NCBI RefSeq assembly: GCF_012641475.1
Contig: NZ_JABAIL010000005.1
Coordinates: 558,001 to 622,000 of the forward strand
Source: Flammeovirga agarivorans
GTDB taxonomy: Bacteria > Bacteroidota > Bacteroidia > Cytophagales > Flammeovirgaceae
Reading direction: 5' to 3'
Length of the DNA: 64,000 nt
How positions within the stretch are numbered: the first letter of the stretch is position 1; every line of letters begins with the position of its first letter. Below the pieces are notes generated by a model, which did not search any database, had not been told where the DNA came from, and saw only the letters and a list, made by a program, of their open reading frames with translations. Positions 53,441-61,602 of the stretch are shown here, in pieces. The position numbers and the translations under genes are program-made.

Positions 53441-55564
53441 TTATAACTTGATTGTAATACCCAATTGATTGGCAATATCTTTTCGTTGTTGAGTTAATAG
53501 AGTCATTAGGTGTAATGCTTCCATCATTTTCTCATCATCCATAGCCTTTTCAGCTTCTGTTAGACCTATATGACACTTATCAATTAGATCTGTTAGGTAT
53601 GTCATTTTGTAGTGTAATAAAGAATTATAGGCTAAGCGACCTAAATTCTCATCTTTATTTGGTATTACAATCCTATGGCGCTTGAACCATTCCACACTAG
53701 GTTGATGACCACCTGTATTGGTAATTCTATTTAAGTTTCTTAGATCATTTTCACTACTATATCTTTCTTTAAAATGTTGTAGTGATGGAATTTCTCCCAT
53801 GGCAGTTTCATTTTTATAATCAACAAGAATTTGTTGGCAGAATTCATCTTCCAACATCATTGATCCTAATTCATTAAAAAGATATTCATAAATATATCCA
53901 ACATTCTCATCTACATATTGGTCGCCATATAACAATAAGATACGAATAAATTCCTCTTCATGAATGCCAAGTTTAACGAACTTACCTTTAGGATTAGATG
54001 AGTCTTGTTTTTTATTAGCTTTCTCATGTTCTTCACCTAATGGAGGAAGAGTAGGAGGTTGAGCATCTATAAATTCGGGAGAAAAATGAGTATCTGGTTC
54101 TATAGCCGGAGGAGGCATATCCATTGGAGGTGGCATATCCGATGGAATATCAGAAGGGCTCATTGGAGGAGGTATCGATGCTACAGAATTTCCTACCGAA
54201 CCACCAGTAGGATTTTCATATGGTCTTCTTGCTCTATTCTTTTCTTTTTCAATACGCTCAATTTCTCTCTGTTTGATCTCGTTTAAGTTGTTGATCAAGC
54301 TTTCGACAGAAATATCAAATACGTCAGCACATTCCTTAATAAAAATTTCTTGTTGAATTGTGTCCGGAATAACTGCAATACTTTTAAGTACTTCACGTAT
54401 CTTCTCAGCTTTATTTAAAGGATCATTTTTAGCTTCTTCGCTGTATAGTCTCGCCGCAAATAAGATAAAATCAGTTTCTTCCTTCTTAAGAAATTCAGCA
54501 AACTTTTCTCCTCCAAGTGTGTCACAGTAACTATCAGGGTCTTCTCCTTCTGGTAAACGAACGACCCTAACATTAAGCCCTTGTTGTAAGAGCATATCAA
54601 CACCTCTAATTGCTGCCTTTAAACCTGCCGCATCACCATCAAAGACTGCGGTAACATTATTGGTGAATCGCTTGATCTGCTTTATTTGTCCTTCTGTCAG
54701 AGCTGTTCCAGAAGAAGCGACAACATTTTTTATACCTGCTTGATGTAGAGAAATTACATCGGTATAACCTTCAACTAAGTAGCAACGATCTTTTACTCTT
54801 ATCGCATCTTTGGATTGATAAATACCATATAGAGCATCACTTTTATGGTAAATTTCAGTTTCAGGAGAGTTTAAATACTTAGGTTTTCCATCCTTTTTAA
54901 GGGTTCTTGCTCCAAAGGCGATAACTCTACCAGAAAGATCATGAATAGGAAACATCACCCGACCTCTAAAACGGTCATATTTTCTCCCCTTTTCATTTTC
55001 AGATCTTAACCCTGCTAGTTCTAATGCTTCAATTGTATACCCCTTTTGAGTGGCATCTTTTTCTAGTGAGTCCCAAGAGTCTAGACTGTAACCTAAATCA
55101 AAAGTATTAATAGTATCTCCATTGAACTTTCTATTTTTGAAATATCCTAAACCTAAAGATTTTCCTTCATCAGAAATTTGCATCATTCTCATGAAGTAAT
55201 CTTTAGCATAGTTCATTGTTACGAAGATACTTTCTCGCCTTTTATGTTTTTCCTCTTCCTCAGGTGAACGTTTTTTCTCAACAATTTTGATCCCATATTT
55301 TGCTGCTAAGTATTTTAAAGCTTCAACATAGGATTTCCCCTCTTTTTCTTGAACAAATTTAATAGCATCACCAGAAGCACCGCATGAAAAACACTTGTAA
55401 AGATTCATGCTTGGTGTCACATACATTGAAGGCGTATTATCTACATGAAAAGGACATAGTCCAATCCAAGATTTACCTTTCTTTTTTAAAGGGACAAAAT
55501 CTTCGACAACTTCTACAATATCCAGTGTACGTTTTATTTCTTCTACGGTCTCTTGAGGGATCAT
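53441..55564 (-). CDS. dnaG: DNA primase
   Basis: A 707-residue primase. The zinc-binding domain has Cys37-x2-His40 and Cys58-x2-Cys61 (GLCPFHVDNTPS, then YKCFSCGASGDA). The catalytic TOPRIM domain shows YLVEGYTDVISLHQAG, ASSGTALT and AVFDGDAAGLKAA. Between the polymerase core and the C-terminal DnaB-binding domain is a ~75-residue proline-rich linker (around IPPPMSPSDIPSDMPPP), which makes the protein longer than the ~580-residue E. coli enzyme. It makes RNA primers for replication. It is divergent from recO; a TAAATTTG box lies at 55598-55591 (minus). Confidence 0.95.
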   Translation of the reverse strand: MIPQETVEEIKRTLDIVEVVEDFVPLKKKGKSWIGLCPFHVDNTPSMYVTPSMNLYKCFSCGASGDAIKFVQEKEGKSYVEALKYLAAKYGIKIVEKKRSPEEEEKHKRRESIFVTMNYAKDYFMRMMQISDEGKSLGLGYFKNRKFNGDTINTFDLGYSLDSWDSLEKDATQKGYTIEALELAGLRSENEKGRKYDRFRGRVMFPIHDLSGRVIAFGARTLKKDGKPKYLNSPETEIYHKSDALYGIYQSKDAIRVKDRCYLVEGYTDVISLHQAGIKNVVASSGTALTEGQIKQIKRFTNNVTAVFDGDAAGLKAAIRGVDMLLQQGLNVRVVRLPEGEDPDSYCDTLGGEKFAEFLKKEETDFILFAARLYSEEAKNDPLNKAEKIREVLKSIAVIPDTIQQEIFIKECADVFDISVESLINNLNEIKQREIERIEKEKNRARRPYENPTGGSVGNSVASIPPPMSPSDIPSDMPPPMDMPPPAIEPDTHFSPEFIDAQPPTLPPLGEEHEKANKKQDSSNPKGKFVKLGIHEEEFIRILLLYGDQYVDENVGYIYEYLFNELGSMMLEDEFCQQILVDYKNETAMGEIPSLQHFKERYSSENDLRNLNRITNTGGHQPSVEWFKRHRIVIPNKDENLGRLAYNSLLHYKMTYLTDLIDKCHIGLTEAEKAMDDEKMMEALHLMTLLTQQRKDIANQLGITIKL

Positions 55565-55590
55565 TTTTTAGATTCTAAAGGGTTGAGTTA

Positions 55591-55598
55591 CAAATTTA
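55591..55598 (-). promoter_or_regulatory. Candidate -7 box for dnaG
   Basis: TAAATTTG on the minus strand matches TAnnTTTG exactly, 27 bases before the dnaG ATG. No clear -33 element. Confidence 0.35.
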
Positions 55599-55642
55599 GG
55601 ATTTTGTAGTTAACTTCATCAGTAGAATTAGTTAAGAAACTT

Positions 55643-56338
55643 ATGATTGCATCGACAAAGGGTATAGTTTTAAGTAATATGAGGTATCAGGAGTCTTCTT
55701 TGATCGTACATATTTACACTAAAGAATTTGGAAGAAGGGATTATATAATAAAAGGAGCTTACAGTAAACGTTCGAATAAAGCATCTTTCTATCACCCTTT
55801 AAATATCTTGGATTTACAGGTGTATGAAAGACCAAATATGAATCTACAGATGGTGAAAGAAGTCCGTATTGATCAAGCTCTATTATCTTTCCAAATCCAA
55901 CCACAAAAATCGATGATTCTTACGTTTCTTTCAGAACTACTTGAAAAAGTATTAAGATCAGATGAAGTAGGTAGTGATGAATTATATGAATTTCTAAGGT
56001 ATAGCTTGGTATCTCTAGATAAGATGTCTAGTAATTGGAACTGTTTTACTTTACAGTTTATGTTGAGGTTAAGTCATCATTTAGGTATAGGTATTTATTC
56101 CGCTGAAATGTTATTGATAGAAACCGAGGTATCTGCTCATGTAGATGAAGTATTAAAGGGACAAATAGATCAGTTGATTAAGTTGGATTATCATGAAGCT
56201 CCCGTTCTACCTTTGGTAACTAGAAGAGAAATTATGGATAAACTTGTGAAGTTTTATTCTATGCAATTACAAAACTTCGGAGAGTTGAAAACTTTAGAGG
56301 TATTAAGGAATATTGGCAATTCTCTTAAGAGGAATTAA
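55643..56338 (+). CDS. recO: DNA repair protein RecO
   Basis: A 231-residue protein with an N-terminal OB fold (ASTKGIVLSNMRYQESSLIVHIYTKEFGRRDYIIKGA) and a helical C-terminal part. RecO works with RecR and RecF to load RecA on gapped DNA. The four-cysteine zinc motif found in some RecO proteins is absent here. It is divergent from dnaG with 78 bases in between. Confidence 0.9.
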   Translation: MIASTKGIVLSNMRYQESSLIVHIYTKEFGRRDYIIKGAYSKRSNKASFYHPLNILDLQVYERPNMNLQMVKEVRIDQALLSFQIQPQKSMILTFLSELLEKVLRSDEVGSDELYEFLRYSLVSLDKMSSNWNCFTLQFMLRLSHHLGIGIYSAEMLLIETEVSAHVDEVLKGQIDQLIKLDYHEAPVLPLVTRREIMDKLVKFYSMQLQNFGELKTLEVLRNIGNSLKRN

Positions 56339-56402
56339 CGATGTATTTACAGTTGTGATGAAACATTTTATCGTATAAACTATTGAATTAAAATTAAATA
56401 CG

Positions 56403-56747
56403 ATGAAAATAATCACAAATCTTTCTAAGCTATTTCTAGGTGTTCTATTGTCATTAATGTCAATCATCTCTTTTGCTTCAAGTGATGATGTTGGGATTTC
56501 ATCAACCATTAATACAAAAAAAGTAGACAATCCTGAGCAATTAATCACGTCATTAGAGAAAGCAATTGATACTCAATATATCTTGTCTTACAGTGATCAG
56601 GAAAAAGCAATATACAGATCTGAAAAGAATGTTGTGATATTTAATACATCAAAAGAGGAAACATCAATTCAGGTTTTATGTGGATCAAGAAAGCCAAATA
56701 AAGAATACCGTTCTACTTTGGAATTCTTTGGAAAAGAGTTAGAATAA
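56403..56747 (+). CDS. Small exported hypothetical protein
   Basis: A 114-residue protein with a signal peptide (MKIITNLSKLFLGVLLSLMSIISFASS, cleavage likely after Ala/Ser 25-26). The mature part is ~88 residues and includes NPEQLITSLEKAIDTQYIL and a single Cys in VLCGSRKPNKEYR. No family is recognised. It follows recO after 64 bases on the same strand and is followed by a clear terminator, which supports it as a real gene. Confidence 0.6.
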   Translation: MKIITNLSKLFLGVLLSLMSIISFASSDDVGISSTINTKKVDNPEQLITSLEKAIDTQYILSYSDQEKAIYRSEKNVVIFNTSKEETSIQVLCGSRKPNKEYRSTLEFFGKELE

Positions 56748-56762
56748 AAGTTCTTATATACA

Positions 56763-56802
56763 TAAAAAAGCCATTTGAGTTTAAATTCAAATGGCTTTTT
56801 TT
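56763..56802. terminator. Bidirectional terminator
   Basis: The stem AAAAAAGCCATTTGA / TCAAATGGCTTTTTT closes an 8-nt loop. It serves the small exported protein gene (plus) and the convergent hypothetical gene (minus). Confidence 0.85.
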
Positions 56803-57280
56803 AATATGCATTGATTACAATTTCTTTCTGATAGATTTCAGTTTCTTTGTTCTCATTACTTTTATTTCTCAAAGTAAGCGTTACAGTATGCTTTCCTTCT
56901 TCTTGTATTTTCTTATTGATTAAATTTTTAAGATTAATAATTGTAGCCCTTTGATGATTTATTAATGGAAATGTTAGCCCAATCAAATAAAGATTAGCAT
57001 TTGATTCATCATGCGAAGCAGCATGAATCGTTGCTTCATTTATAGAAACATCAAGTAGTTTAATTTCATTGGTACTTGAAATTTTAATAAACACATTATC
57101 AAACTCACCAACTTTTCCTGAGATAGCCTCAGAAAGGTTCAAATTGATACCAGAAACCCGTATGGATTCGTTATTTACTTTGTAAGAAAAGTGGTTATAA
57201 AAATTACCTTTTAAGAAGAATAAGTTTGTTGTTACGAGCCCAATGACAATACTACTCATCAAAATATGGAGTGATTTCAT
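56801..57280 (-). CDS. Hypothetical protein with N-terminal membrane anchor
   Basis: A 159-residue protein with an N-terminal hydrophobic segment (LHILMSSIVIGLVTTNLFFL), then a beta-rich soluble domain (for example VFIKISSTNEIKLLDVSINE and KHTVTLTLRNKSN). The layout suggests an Ig-like or small beta-sandwich protein outside the membrane. No family recognised. It lies just downstream of the sodium:solute symporter gene and may be co-transcribed with it (100-base gap). Confidence 0.55.
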   Translation of the reverse strand: MKSLHILMSSIVIGLVTTNLFFLKGNFYNHFSYKVNNESIRVSGINLNLSEAISGKVGEFDNVFIKISSTNEIKLLDVSINEATIHAASHDESNANLYLIGLTFPLINHQRATIINLKNLINKKIQEEGKHTVTLTLRNKSNENKETEIYQKEIVINAY

Positions 57281-57380
57281 AGTTTGTCGTTATTAAGAAG
57301 TTAAGTATAATTCTACTATGTATATATAAAACGATTAAGAATTGCTTCTTGACAAACCATTGAGTATCAATTTACAAATA

Positions 57381-58859
57381 TTAGCTATTTATAGCATTTT
57401 TATTAGGTTTAATAAGGCATGAAACCCAAAGGCCCAAGAAGGTAAGAAGTCCATTTAATAATAGTATCTCATAACCAAATTTATAACCATTGAACCAATT
57501 ACTAGAATTTGTTTGTAAAAGATAACAAAGAATTGGGGCCACTAAGCAAGTAATAGGAATCCATCTTGGTTGGTATTTTTCCTTCATGAATATCCCAAAA
57601 GAGAACAAGCCTAATAATGGACCATAAGTAAAAGAAGCTAATTTTAAAATTGTATCCATCGCATTTGAGTTATTCATAGCATCAAATGAAATAACAAAAA
57701 CAAATAGTATAAAAGCGATTAAGAAGTGTATATTCTTTTTCGTTTTTGTCATATTTTCTTCACTAAGTGTTCCTTTCCCAAACTTCAAAAAGTCAACACA
57801 AAATGCTGTAGTTAATGAAGTAATGGCTGAATCTGCACTAGAAAATGCAGAGGCAATAACACCTAATAAGAAGATACTTGCTCCTAGGATCCCTAATTTA
57901 TGCTGGGCGATAAGAGGATATAATTGATCTGATTTTTTAGGTAATTCAAATTGAATACTATCCGTATATAAGTATAAAATGGCTCCTAAACATAGAAATA
58001 GAGCAAACGTTACAAACAGAATAAAGCTAAAAGAAACCATATTAAGTTGTGCTTTTTTTAGCGTCTTAATTGTAAGGTTTTTTTGCATCATATCTTGATC
58101 TAAGCCTGTCATCACAATGGCAAGAAATGCACCTGAAATGAATTGTTTCCAGAAGTAGCCAGGGGAGTTGATATCCCAATTGAAGATGGTAGTATATGAT
58201 GTTTCCTCATGTGCTTTATACATCAATTCAATAGGAGTGGAATCCAATACATTAGAAATGATAGATATGGTAATAATCGCAGCAGCTAACATAAATGTAG
58301 TTTGAACCGTATCTGTCCATACTACTGTTTTAATTCCCCCTTTTAGAGTATATAAACTAATAATTAAGAGAAGAATAGCTGTGTTGACTATATATGATAT
58401 TCCAAGAGGTTCATAAATAAAAGTTTGTAAAACTGTAGCCATAATAAATAGTTTACCAGCAGCTTGTAAAGCTCTAGAGACTAAGAAAAATGACGATCCA
58501 GTTTTATATGCTGTTGTATTAAACCTTTCTTCTAAATACCCATAGATAGAAATTAAGTTTCTACTGTAATAGATGGGCATAAGTACGTAAGCGATCACAA
58601 AATACCCTAGTATATAACCAAAACAGACTTGTAAATAACTGAAATTGGCAGCTTTCACCATTCCAGGTAAAGAAATAAAGGTCACTCCAGATAAAGTCGT
58701 TCCGATCATGCCATAAGCAACTGCATACCATGGAGAGTTTTTATTACCATTAAAAAAGGTGTAGGTAGTGCTTTTTCTACTTGACAAATAAGCGATCAAG
58801 AATAGAAACACTACGTACACCGTAAATATTGTTAAGCTTTGTAAAGGTGAAATTATCAT
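57381..58859 (-). CDS. Sodium:solute symporter (SSS family)
   Basis: A 492-residue protein with about 13 membrane helices and the LeuT-like SSS core: WYAVAYGMIGTTLSGVTFIS in helix 1, GGIKTVVWTDTVQTTFMLAA and ASAFSSADSAITSLTTAFCVD (helix 8, Na+-site residues). It imports a solute with Na+. The substrate (sugar, sialic acid, amino acid or proline) cannot be read. No catabolic genes are next to it. Na+-driven uptake fits the Na+/H+ antiporter also present in the window. Confidence 0.92.
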   Translation of the reverse strand: MIISPLQSLTIFTVYVVFLFLIAYLSSRKSTTYTFFNGNKNSPWYAVAYGMIGTTLSGVTFISLPGMVKAANFSYLQVCFGYILGYFVIAYVLMPIYYSRNLISIYGYLEERFNTTAYKTGSSFFLVSRALQAAGKLFIMATVLQTFIYEPLGISYIVNTAILLLIISLYTLKGGIKTVVWTDTVQTTFMLAAAIITISIISNVLDSTPIELMYKAHEETSYTTIFNWDINSPGYFWKQFISGAFLAIVMTGLDQDMMQKNLTIKTLKKAQLNMVSFSFILFVTFALFLCLGAILYLYTDSIQFELPKKSDQLYPLIAQHKLGILGASIFLLGVIASAFSSADSAITSLTTAFCVDFLKFGKGTLSEENMTKTKKNIHFLIAFILFVFVISFDAMNNSNAMDTILKLASFTYGPLLGLFSFGIFMKEKYQPRWIPITCLVAPILCYLLQTNSSNWFNGYKFGYEILLLNGLLTFLGLWVSCLIKPNKNAINS

Positions 58860-58944
58860 TTGATTGTTAGATGTGGTCTAAGCTACAAATTAGATGAAGA
58901 TTTTTTTAATCCTCAAATTTCCCTTTAGTTAAAACTCAAAATTA

Positions 58945-60345
58945 TTAGAATCCGTAAGAAGCTGTTTGCGGAGCAAAAGAAGACAATGTGTAATAAGGTA
59001 ATACTACTGTTTCACCTTTTACAAATTTAGGTAACTCGATTGTTCTTTTTTCCTTACCACCTTTGATGTTGGTAAGCTCAATATCAATACTTGTTTGTCC
59101 TTCTTTTAGTGGAACTCTTACGTAAGAAATATCTTTTGGAAGCGATTGCCATGATCTAGTATCCGCAGATTCAGTAGCAGAACCAAGAATACTTAATGCA
59201 GCACCCCAACCTTCATTCTCTTGTGATACTTTTGCAGCAATACTTTGTTTCATTGCTACTCGTAATAAGGTTTTAGAGAACTCCAATAACATTCTTTCTT
59301 CTAAAACTTTAAATGAAATCGCATTAATATCTTCTGCATGAGAGAACAGATAGGTATGGTCCTGATCTGATAACTTGGCACTTTTATAAAAGCTTTTTCT
59401 TTCAACATATTTTGGGAATACAGCTTTTACCCAAGTTACAGTAGGCTTATCGTTACCACAGTAGAAAGGGAAGCTCATTCCTAGCTCTTTATTAACGAAA
59501 GTAACCCAGCCATTTTTACCTTGGATGACGGCAAAGTTAACTCCCCATTCATCTTTTACAGGAGACATACCATTATTCCAAAGTAGTACTAAGTTGGCAT
59601 ACGATTCATCTTTACCAACTTCTAATTTGAATTGTTTTGAATATCTGGCAGCATCATCATAAAGTCCAGTTTCTTGGGCTGTTCTTACAAGGTCCAATTT
59701 CAACTGTTGAGGTACTGGAGTATTAAATAATGCAGCGTATTCATTTTGGTAAATGTCCAATGCATTTCTGTAAGCGATAAATGCATTGTTTGGATCATTA
59801 AATGCTTCATAGATAATACCCATCATTACATGGATAAAAGCATCTTTCTTGTATTTTTTATCTGATTTGTATTTATCACTAAGTTGCTGAAGACGTAGGT
59901 TCATACGCTTACACTCTACTAAAGCTTCATTGTATTGTCTCATTTCAAGGTAGTTTAAGGCCTTGAAATAGTTGATCATTAGCTTTTCGTGGTCTTCTCC
60001 AGGATAAGTAGTTAGATTTGGATTGAGAAGTAGTGCCCCTCCTTCCTCAAATACATTTTTTTTGTGATCCTCTACAAATAGATCAGCTTTTTGAAAATAC
60101 TGATTACTTTGATCGAAATTCTCTTGCAATGAAGCGACCATACCGGCATTTACATAGTATAGGAATTCCAAACGGCCAGAGCTCATTTTCTTTTCACTCT
60201 GCTGCATAATAACAGCTGCCTGATCGTAGTTCCCTTCTGCTAGTGCCTTGTTAAGCTCGAATGTCTTTTCATAAAAAGTAGGAGCACAAGCCACAACAAT
60301 ACATGCTACGATTGCACAAATAAGAATACGTAGGTAATACTTCAT
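58945..60345 (-). CDS. COG3014-like TPR lipoprotein
   Basis: A 466-residue lipoprotein: signal with lipobox VVACAP (Cys20), then TPR repeats (LNKALAEGNYDQAAVIMQQS, MINYFKALNYLEMRQYNEAL, AFIAYRNALDIYQNEYAALF) and a C-terminal beta-rich domain. It matches the COG3014 group, which is typically encoded next to LpoB-like proteins, as here. This suggests a role with peptidoglycan synthesis or an outer-membrane lipoprotein complex, inferred from the neighbourhood. A terminator-like hairpin separates it from lpoB, so it may be transcribed separately. Confidence 0.75.
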   Translation of the reverse strand: MKYYLRILICAIVACIVVACAPTFYEKTFELNKALAEGNYDQAAVIMQQSEKKMSSGRLEFLYYVNAGMVASLQENFDQSNQYFQKADLFVEDHKKNVFEEGGALLLNPNLTTYPGEDHEKLMINYFKALNYLEMRQYNEALVECKRMNLRLQQLSDKYKSDKKYKKDAFIHVMMGIIYEAFNDPNNAFIAYRNALDIYQNEYAALFNTPVPQQLKLDLVRTAQETGLYDDAARYSKQFKLEVGKDESYANLVLLWNNGMSPVKDEWGVNFAVIQGKNGWVTFVNKELGMSFPFYCGNDKPTVTWVKAVFPKYVERKSFYKSAKLSDQDHTYLFSHAEDINAISFKVLEERMLLEFSKTLLRVAMKQSIAAKVSQENEGWGAALSILGSATESADTRSWQSLPKDISYVRVPLKEGQTSIDIELTNIKGGKEKRTIELPKFVKGETVVLPYYTLSSFAPQTASYGF

Positions 60346-60387
60346 CTATTTTTTAATTGAGGCAGAATTACGGTAGAAAAATAAATA

Positions 60388-60424
60388 GTGAAATCTCCTT
60401 ACTGTTCGAAAACAATAAGGAGAT
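60388..60424 (-). terminator. Terminator after lpoB
   Basis: ATCTCCTTA (60393-60401) pairs with TAAGGAGAT (60416-60424), with an inner GTT/AAC. The T tail in the minus direction is weak, so read-through into the COG3014 gene is possible. Confidence 0.5.
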
Positions 60425-60448
60425 ATCTAATTTTAAGGGTAATCAAGA

Positions 60449-61039
60449 TTAGTTCTTGATGTATTTCTTAATTTCTTTGTCACCAATCCAAACCTTCTCA
60501 GTAGATTCTAGATCAGCTAACTCTAAGTTGATTTTGTAGTTCACCAATTTTTCTTTTTTCAATTGGTCAACTGTAGAGTTGATAGTACCGAACATGATAA
60601 AGTCAGCACCTAACTCTTGAGCGATTCTTTTTTGAGTTTCCTCAGAAGCATTTACTTGTTGAGATTGTTGCTCAGCTCTGATTTGAGCTCTGAACTGATC
60701 ATTTTCAACAACTCTTACTTTACCAGAGTTAACGAATTCACGCTCGATATCTTTAATAAAAGTTTCAGCCTCGATGTGTTCATGAGATTTATTGATAACA
60801 CCTCCAACAATCACTACAGGCTTTCTATTTTTTGAATTTTCAAAGTTTGGTAACCACGGACGGCTCATTACATCAGAGATCATATCTTTTGATACTTGTC
60901 TTGAGTCAGTATCATTCCATCTACCACTAATGTCGATTTGCTGATTAGGATCAACTCTTGTAACAGATCTAGAGCAAGCTCCAGCAAATAATAAAGATAG
61001 AATTGCGATAGCTAATGTAAATGTTCTAGTGAACTTCAT
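60449..61039 (-). CDS. lpoB: Penicillin-binding-protein activator LpoB-like lipoprotein
   Basis: A 196-residue lipoprotein (lipobox FAGACS, Cys22). The domain resembles LpoB: VDPNQQIDISGRWNDTDSRQ, then RKPVVIVGGVINKSHEHIEA, FVNSGKVRVVENDQFRAQIR and ELGADFIMFGTINSTVDQ. In E. coli LpoB reaches from the outer membrane to activate PBP1B. It lies next to the COG3014-like gene, the known genomic companion. A small secreted protein gene lies just upstream (37-base gap). Confidence 0.88.
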   Translation of the reverse strand: MKFTRTFTLAIAILSLLFAGACSRSVTRVDPNQQIDISGRWNDTDSRQVSKDMISDVMSRPWLPNFENSKNRKPVVIVGGVINKSHEHIEAETFIKDIEREFVNSGKVRVVENDQFRAQIRAEQQSQQVNASEETQKRIAQELGADFIMFGTINSTVDQLKKEKLVNYKINLELADLESTEKVWIGDKEIKKYIKN

Positions 61040-61076
61040 TGTGTATAAATTTTATAAATTTAGGATTGATAGATTT

Positions 61077-61496
61077 TTATTGTAAAACGAATTTGCCCTT
61101 CGGTTTATCCAGTTTTTTCAAAATGATTTTACTCTCAGAAATCTTTACTATTTTGAACCTTGATGAAGCAGTATCGTTGGAACCATCACCTTTACCATGT
61201 GTTAATAAAAGTTCTTTTTTGCTTCCCATGATCCATTTTCCTGCTAAATATTCATTGGTATTGTTCTTAAAACCAAATTTCTTATCAATAGAAAAATGTA
61301 AATGATTACCTGCATCTAAAGCATATACTTCTTGTTCTGTTAGCTTGTCACGCTTTACCTCAGTAATTGTCCAATCTTTACTGATCAATATCTTTTTTCT
61401 AGTTTCAAGGTCTTGGGCCTTGCTCTCAATTGATGACAATAAGGTTAAAACAAAAAGAAGAGTAAAAACGCCTCCGAGTTTAGTAAATGTTTTCAT
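61077..61496 (-). CDS. Small secreted protein, lipocalin-like
   Basis: A 139-residue protein with a signal peptide (to ~residue 28, SIESKAQ). The mature part has the pattern LISKDWTITEVKRD, HLHFSIDKKFGFKN, LAGKWIMGSKKELLLTHG and RFKIVKISESKIILKK, resembling the small lipocalin-like DUF proteins common in Bacteroidota (an 8-strand barrel). Function unknown. It lies 37 bases upstream of lpoB on the same strand, so it may belong to the lpoB operon. Confidence 0.6.
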   Translation of the reverse strand: MKTFTKLGGVFTLLFVLTLLSSIESKAQDLETRKKILISKDWTITEVKRDKLTEQEVYALDAGNHLHFSIDKKFGFKNNTNEYLAGKWIMGSKKELLLTHGKGDGSNDTASSRFKIVKISESKIILKKLDKPKGKFVLQ

Positions 61497-61602
61497 AGTA
61501 ATTGATTATTATTTTTAAAGCGAAACGGTTAAACCGCAATTATGTTACACAAGAAAGGATTATTAACGTTTAATTGTTAATATGAAGTTATTCAAGATTA
61601 TG

